Below, one piece after another: positions 12,570 to 15,675 of a DNA stretch of 15,675 bases. The notes under the pieces were generated by a model. That model was not told the origin of the DNA, ran no database searches, and was given only the letters and a program-made list of their open reading frames with translations. Source of the DNA: Actinomycetota bacterium. Its GTDB lineage: Bacteria > Actinomycetota > Thermoleophilia > Solirubrobacterales > Solirubrobacteraceae. The translations under genes and the position numbers were made by a program. The stretch spans positions 1 to 15,675 of the forward strand of contig WLNX01000016.1 of NCBI GenBank assembly GCA_009699565.1, in the 5' to 3' direction. Positions within the stretch are counted from its first letter, which is position 1; each line of letters starts with the position of its first letter.

Positions 12570-13446
12570 TCCACGGGCGCTGCAGCTTCAGGGCGCCGAG
12601 GATGGCGTGCGTTGCCGGGGACCTGTTGAGCGTGTAGAAGTGAATCCCGGGCGCGCCTCCGGCGAGCAGCTCGGCGGACTGAAGTGTGGCGTAGGAGACG
12701 CCCAGCGCTTCAACCGCGCGGGCGTCGTCGCCGCGAGCCAGCAGCGCCTCGTGGAGCGCCGGCGGAATCGTTGCGCCGCACAGCGTCGTCATCCGTTCAA
12801 GCTGGGCGACGTTGCTGATCGGCATGATGCCGGGAATGATCGGAACGTCGATCCCGGCCTCGCGCGCGCGCTGAACAAAGTCAAAGTAGGCGTCGTTGTC
12901 GAAGAAGAGCTGCGTCACGAGAAAGTCGGCGCCGGCGTCAACCTTCTGCTTGAGGAAGTCGAGGTCATCCTCTGCGCTGGTGGCGTGAATGTGCGTCTCG
13001 GGGAAGGCTGCGGCGCCGATCGCGAACGGATACTCCGCACGGATCAGCTCGACCAGCTCGCGCGAGTATTCGAGACCGCCCTCAGTCTTGGTCCATTCAC
13101 TCTCGCCCCCGGGGGGATCGCCGCGCAGAGCGAGGACGTTCTCGACCCCGATCTCGGCCATCTTGTCGAGCGTCTCTCGCAGCTCGTCAACGGTCGAACC
13201 GACGCAGGTGAAGTGCGGCATCGCTTCGATCCCGTGCCGGTCGCGGATCCGCGAGACGATCTCAATCGTCTTGTCGCGGGTCGAGCCGCCGGCTCCGTAG
13301 GTCACCGAAATGAAAGCCGGCTCAAGCGGAGCTAGCTGCTCGATCGCCTCGAAGAGATTCTCCTCCCCCTGCTCGGTCTTGGGCGGGAAGAACTCAAACG
13401 AGAATTGGGGCTCGCTGCCTTCCGCGATCAGCTGATCGATGCGCAT
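12559..13446 (-). CDS. metF: 5,10-methylenetetrahydrofolate reductase
   Basis: 295 residues, the normal length of bacterial MetF, an FAD-containing TIM barrel that reduces methylene-THF to 5-methyl-THF for methionine synthesis. Visible: FSFEFFPPKT with E18 (the E. coli Glu28 equivalent that protonates N10), FISVTYGAGGSTRDKT (45-60), HFTCVGSTVDEL (78-89), NVLALRGDPP with D110 near the flavin, FPETH (148-152), TQLFFDNDAYFDF with Q179, and IPIIPGIMPISN-type ending of the barrel. Start ATG 13446 has TAGGAT exactly 6 bases upstream and no Shine-Dalgarno, so leaderless translation is likely. The TAG of that hexamer is the stop codon of the MBL gene upstream on the same strand. Its 3' end overlaps the converging small gene by 11 bases. 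Confidence 0.96.
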   Translation of the reverse strand: MRIDQLIAEGSEPQFSFEFFPPKTEQGEENLFEAIEQLAPLEPAFISVTYGAGGSTRDKTIEIVSRIRDRHGIEAMPHFTCVGSTVDELRETLDKMAEIGVENVLALRGDPPGGESEWTKTEGGLEYSRELVELIRAEYPFAIGAAAFPETHIHATSAEDDLDFLKQKVDAGADFLVTQLFFDNDAYFDFVQRAREAGIDVPIIPGIMPISNVAQLERMTTLCGATIPPALHEALLARGDDARAVEALGVSYATLQSAELLAGGAPGIHFYTLNRSPATHAILGALKLQRPWISR

Positions 13447-13452
13447 GGCACC

Positions 13453-13458
13453 ATCCTA
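13453..13458 (-). promoter_or_regulatory. metF: Putative -10 element (TAGGAT) of metF, overlapping the upstream stop codon
   Basis: TAGGAT on the minus strand ends 6 bases before ATG 13446. Its first three bases (13458-13456) are the TAG stop of the MBL-fold hydrolase gene, so the promoter core and the end of the preceding gene share bases. No ribosome site separates it from the start. Confidence 0.55.
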
Positions 13459-14481
13459 CGAGGCGTGAAGCGAGCCGGTCAGCTCCCACAGCTCCGGCCG
13501 CTCTTCGTCGCCCTCGCTGCGCTCAGCGCGATCGGTCACCTCGAGATGACGCAGGTAGCAGAGCGTCTCGGAGAGCCACCAGTTGGCGTTGACCGCCGTC
13601 AGTTGGTCGCCGTGGACCGACTGAACAACTTCGAAAGCCGTCATCGGCTGATCCTGGGCGAGCGCGTCGATCACGCCGTCGATCCGCTCGGCGATTGCCA
13701 TCCGGTTGGCATTGATGTGCGCGGGGACTTCGGCGAAGCTGCGCCCGTGGCCGGGCAGGCAAAGCCTCATGTCGAGATCCTCGACAATCTCGAGCGAGTT
13801 GAGGTACTCGCCGACGGGATCTTCGGTCCAGCCGTAGTCGTAGTAGAGCGAGGGACGGCCGAGCAGGTGGTCGCCCGAGATCATCAGGCGGTTGTCGGGC
13901 TGGTAGAGGCAGACGTGCGAAGGGGCGTGGCCGGGAGTCTCGACAACCTCCCAGAGGCCGAGGTCGCTGCCAATCTGGACGCCCGGCAACAGATCGCGCG
14001 CAGGTTCAACGATCCCCGAGAAGCCCGACCCGCGGCCCTTCGCCTGCTCGGCGTAGGCGCGAAGAGGGGCCTGCGGCACGCCGCTGAGAATTGCAACCTC
14101 GATCCTCCGCTCCAGCGCAGCTTCAGGGTCGGTTGCCGCCTGAACGGTGTGGGCGTGGTTCGGATGCATCCACAACTCGCAGCCAGTCGCCTCGACGATC
14201 GCCGCGGCCTGGCCGTAGTGGTCGGAGTGTGCGTGGGTGCAGACCAGCAGCCGGATCAGGTCGAGGCGGAGGTTGACCTGCTCGAGCGCACGCTCAAGGT
14301 GGGCCATCGAACCGGGCTGGTCCATGCCGCAGTCAACGAGCACTATTCCATCGCCGGCGGCAAGAGCCCAGGCGTTGCAGTGCGGGACGCCCGGCCACGG
14401 CAACGGCAGGCGCAGACGCCAGACGCCCGGCAGCACTCGCTCGCCGCGGCCCAGCTCGCGTGTTCGGGAAGACTCGGTCAC
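13456..14481 (-). CDS. MBL-fold metallo-hydrolase with C-terminal winged-helix-like domain
   Basis: 341 residues from GTG 14481. Metallo-beta-lactamase fold: first strands with VPHCNAWALAAGDGIVLVDCG (32-52 in part), zinc motif THAHSDHYG (82-90: H83, H85, D87, H88), TPGHAPSHVCLY (182-193: H185), SGDHLLGRPS (202-211: D204) and LPGHGRSF (242-249: H245). All ligands of a binuclear site are present. The C-terminal part (about 255-320, with RIDGVIDALAQDQPMTAFEV) looks like the winged-helix extension found in LACTB2-type hydrolases. Substrate unknown: thioesterase, nuclease and lactonase are all possible. The frame opens further back (to 14592), but those codons overlap the divergent gene; GTG 14481 has GGAG at 14491-14488, 6 bases away. 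It ends 9 bases before the metF start. Confidence 0.92.
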   Translation of the reverse strand: MTESSRTRELGRGERVLPGVWRLRLPLPWPGVPHCNAWALAAGDGIVLVDCGMDQPGSMAHLERALEQVNLRLDLIRLLVCTHAHSDHYGQAAAIVEATGCELWMHPNHAHTVQAATDPEAALERRIEVAILSGVPQAPLRAYAEQAKGRGSGFSGIVEPARDLLPGVQIGSDLGLWEVVETPGHAPSHVCLYQPDNRLMISGDHLLGRPSLYYDYGWTEDPVGEYLNSLEIVEDLDMRLCLPGHGRSFAEVPAHINANRMAIAERIDGVIDALAQDQPMTAFEVVQSVHGDQLTAVNANWWLSETLCYLRHLEVTDRAERSEGDEERPELWELTGSLHAS

Positions 14482-14491
14482 AACCTGCTCC

Positions 14492-14497
14492 AGCCTA
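14492..14497 (-). promoter_or_regulatory. Putative -10 element (TAGGCT) before the MBL-fold hydrolase
   Basis: TAGGCT on the minus strand ends 10 bases before GTG 14481. Unlike the other cases a GGAG motif sits in between, so the gene may use either a short leader with a ribosome site or a near-leaderless start. Confidence 0.35.
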
Positions 14498-14529
14498 CGG
14501 ATCGGCGCACGCCGGCGCTGCTCGATCGG

Positions 14530-14548
14530 TAGCCTGCCGCCTGCAGGC
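14530..14548 (+). promoter_or_regulatory. Putative -10 (TAGCCT) and 10-bp palindrome before the SnoaL-MBL gene
   Basis: In the 86-base divergent region, TAGCCT (14530-14535) could be a -10 box for the rightward gene. The palindrome GCCTGCAGGC (14539-14548) covers the expected transcription start region and could be an operator. The strong AAGGAG at 14557-14562, 5 bases before ATG 14568, fixes the start of the gene. Confidence 0.3.
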
Positions 14549-14567
14549 ACGCAACGAAGGAGAAGAT

Positions 14568-15675
14568 ATGAGCGAGATGGCTGATGGTTCAACGGACTCG
14601 ATCAACCCGGCGGTAACGGCGCAGGTTGCAAGCAAGTACTTCGAAGCGCTCGTCAAACACGACGTAGAAGCTGCCGTTGCATGCTGGAAGCCTGGGGGCC
14701 GCGAAAATGTCCGCGGCCAAGTCGACACGACCGCCCCGGACGGGGTTCGCGAGTTCCTCAGCGGGCTCTTCACTCCGTTCCCGGACTTCCACTTTGAGGT
14801 CGTCGAGGTGACGGTTGAGGACGACCGAGCTGCGGTGCGCTGGAAGGCGACCGGCAGCTTCACGGGAGGCCGCTTCCAAGGGATCGAACCGAACGGCGCC
14901 AAGATTGAACTTGAAGGCGTCGACGTGCTGATCGTGCGTGACGGCCTGATCGTAGAGAACAACGCATTCGCCGACGGCATGACGATCGCCCGCCAGCTGG
15001 GGCTGCTGCCGCCCGACGGCTCAAAGGCGGACAGCGGGATGAAGAGCGCCTTCAACGCCCGCACGAAGTTGATGGGCAGATTTGCAGCGGGCACTCCCGA
15101 GCCGATCGCAGAGGGAGTCTGGGTCGTTCGCGGAGGCTTCCCCGGCAAGACAATGAACGCCTACTTCGTGCGCGACGGAGAAGGCGTGCTGCTGTTTGAC
15201 GCCGGCGTCAGTTCGATGGCCAACTCGCTTGCGATCGCCGGCGCACAGCTCGGCGGGATTACCCGCGTGGTTCTGGGGCACAGCCACGCCGACCACCGCG
15301 GCGCGGCGGCGGCCTTGGGTTCTCCAGTCTTCTGCCACCCGGCCGAGGTTGCCGACGCCGAAGGTGACGGCGGCGAGCACTACTTCAAGCTCGAACTGCT
15401 GAACCCGCTCGGCCGCAAGCTGATGCCGAAGCTGCTGGCCGGATGGGACGGCGGGCCGGTGAAGATCAGCGGCACGCTTGAGGAGGGCGACGAGATTGCC
15501 GGCTTCAAGGTGATCCACCTCCCAGGCCACGCCCCCGGCCTGATCGGCCTCTGGCGCGAATCGGATCGGCTGGCGCTGGTCAGCGACTGCTTCTACACGC
15601 TCGATCCTCAGACCGGGCTGAAGGGCCACGCGCGCGTGCCTCATTCGGCCTTCAACCAGGACACCGAGATGGCGC
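14568..15675 (+). CDS. SnoaL-like domain fused to MBL-fold hydrolase (3' end outside window)
   Basis: Open to the window edge, 369 codons seen. Residues about 14-145 form a SnoaL/NTF2-like domain: VTAQVASKYFEALVKHDVEA, VREFLSGLFTPFPDFHFEVV (60-79), AVRWKATGSFTGGRFQGIEP (89-108) and the closing VLIVRDGLIVENNAFADGMTIARQLGL region. A linker (146-175) leads to an MBL domain: EGVWVVRG (182-189), LLFDAG (208-213), zinc motif GHSHADHRG (237-245: H238, H240, D242, H243), LPGHAPG (318-324: H321) and VSDCFYT (338-344: D340). Both are common alone; the joined form suggests that a hydrophobic small molecule bound by the SnoaL part is hydrolysed by the MBL part, or that the first domain is only a dimerisation unit. 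Start ATG 14568 has AAGGAG 5 bases upstream. It is divergent from the other MBL gene. Confidence 0.88.
   Translation, partial: MSEMADGSTDSINPAVTAQVASKYFEALVKHDVEAAVACWKPGGRENVRGQVDTTAPDGVREFLSGLFTPFPDFHFEVVEVTVEDDRAAVRWKATGSFTGGRFQGIEPNGAKIELEGVDVLIVRDGLIVENNAFADGMTIARQLGLLPPDGSKADSGMKSAFNARTKLMGRFAAGTPEPIAEGVWVVRGGFPGKTMNAYFVRDGEGVLLFDAGVSSMANSLAIAGAQLGGITRVVLGHSHADHRGAAAALGSPVFCHPAEVADAEGDGGEHYFKLELLNPLGRKLMPKLLAGWDGGPVKISGTLEEGDEIAGFKVIHLPGHAPGLIGLWRESDRLALVSDCFYTLDPQTGLKGHARVPHSAFNQDTEMA

Noticed and set aside
13405..14532. 375-codon plus-strand open frame opposite the MBL-fold hydrolase
   Set aside because: Shadow of a gene with complete zinc motifs on the other strand.

Overview
The window is high-GC bacterial chromosome (roughly two-thirds G+C, judged by eye), densely coded on both strands, with no gene-free stretch over 100 bases. 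The gene families (Mycobacterium-type dCTP deaminase, actinobacterial-type glutamine synthetase paralogues, small lineage-specific membrane proteins) and many leaderless-looking starts point to a high-GC actinobacterium. My best guess is the Thermoleophilia/Solirubrobacterales, by resemblance only. I found no rRNA, tRNA, CRISPR, insertion sequence or prophage.

Layout. (1) 1-2546, plus strand: the tail of one glutamine-synthetase-family protein, a second complete but divergent one, and a family III CoA-transferase, joined by TGATG stop/start overlaps. (2) 2543-8969, minus strand, read right to left: DEAD-box helicase, zinc-ribbon membrane protein, cyclophilin, aldehyde dehydrogenase, ureohydrolase (agmatinase/arginase family), nitrilase-family amidohydrolase. 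The last three sit closely together and converge on block 1. (3) 9059-11582, plus strand: PfkB-family kinase, a one-helix membrane protein, dCTP deaminase, a two-helix membrane protein and an unknown protein. (4) 11579-14481: on the minus strand a YgjP-like metallopeptidase, methylenetetrahydrofolate reductase (metF) and an MBL-fold hydrolase; on the plus strand one small unknown protein. (5) 14568-end, plus strand: a SnoaL-like domain fused to a second MBL-fold domain, cut by the window edge.

How genes may work together. Blocks 1 and 2 together hold two gamma-glutamyl-ligase-type proteins, a ureohydrolase, an aldehyde dehydrogenase most like succinate-semialdehyde dehydrogenase, a C-N hydrolase and a CoA-transferase. 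This suggests an amine or guanidino-compound catabolic locus, for example guanidinobutyrate or a polyamine to 4-aminobutyrate to succinate semialdehyde to succinate. Substrates cannot be fixed from sequence. The rest is mostly housekeeping (RNA helicase, protein folding, nucleotide and folate metabolism) plus small lineage-specific proteins.

The most striking non-coding signal is a TANNNT hexamer, in four cases TAGGAT or TAGGCT at 6-7 bases, lying 6-10 bases before the start codon of nine genes, eight of which lack a clear Shine-Dalgarno sequence. Six other genes have a good Shine-Dalgarno and no such hexamer. This suggests two modes of translation start side by side, and it changes several start-codon choices. 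I saw no clear new defence or mobile system.
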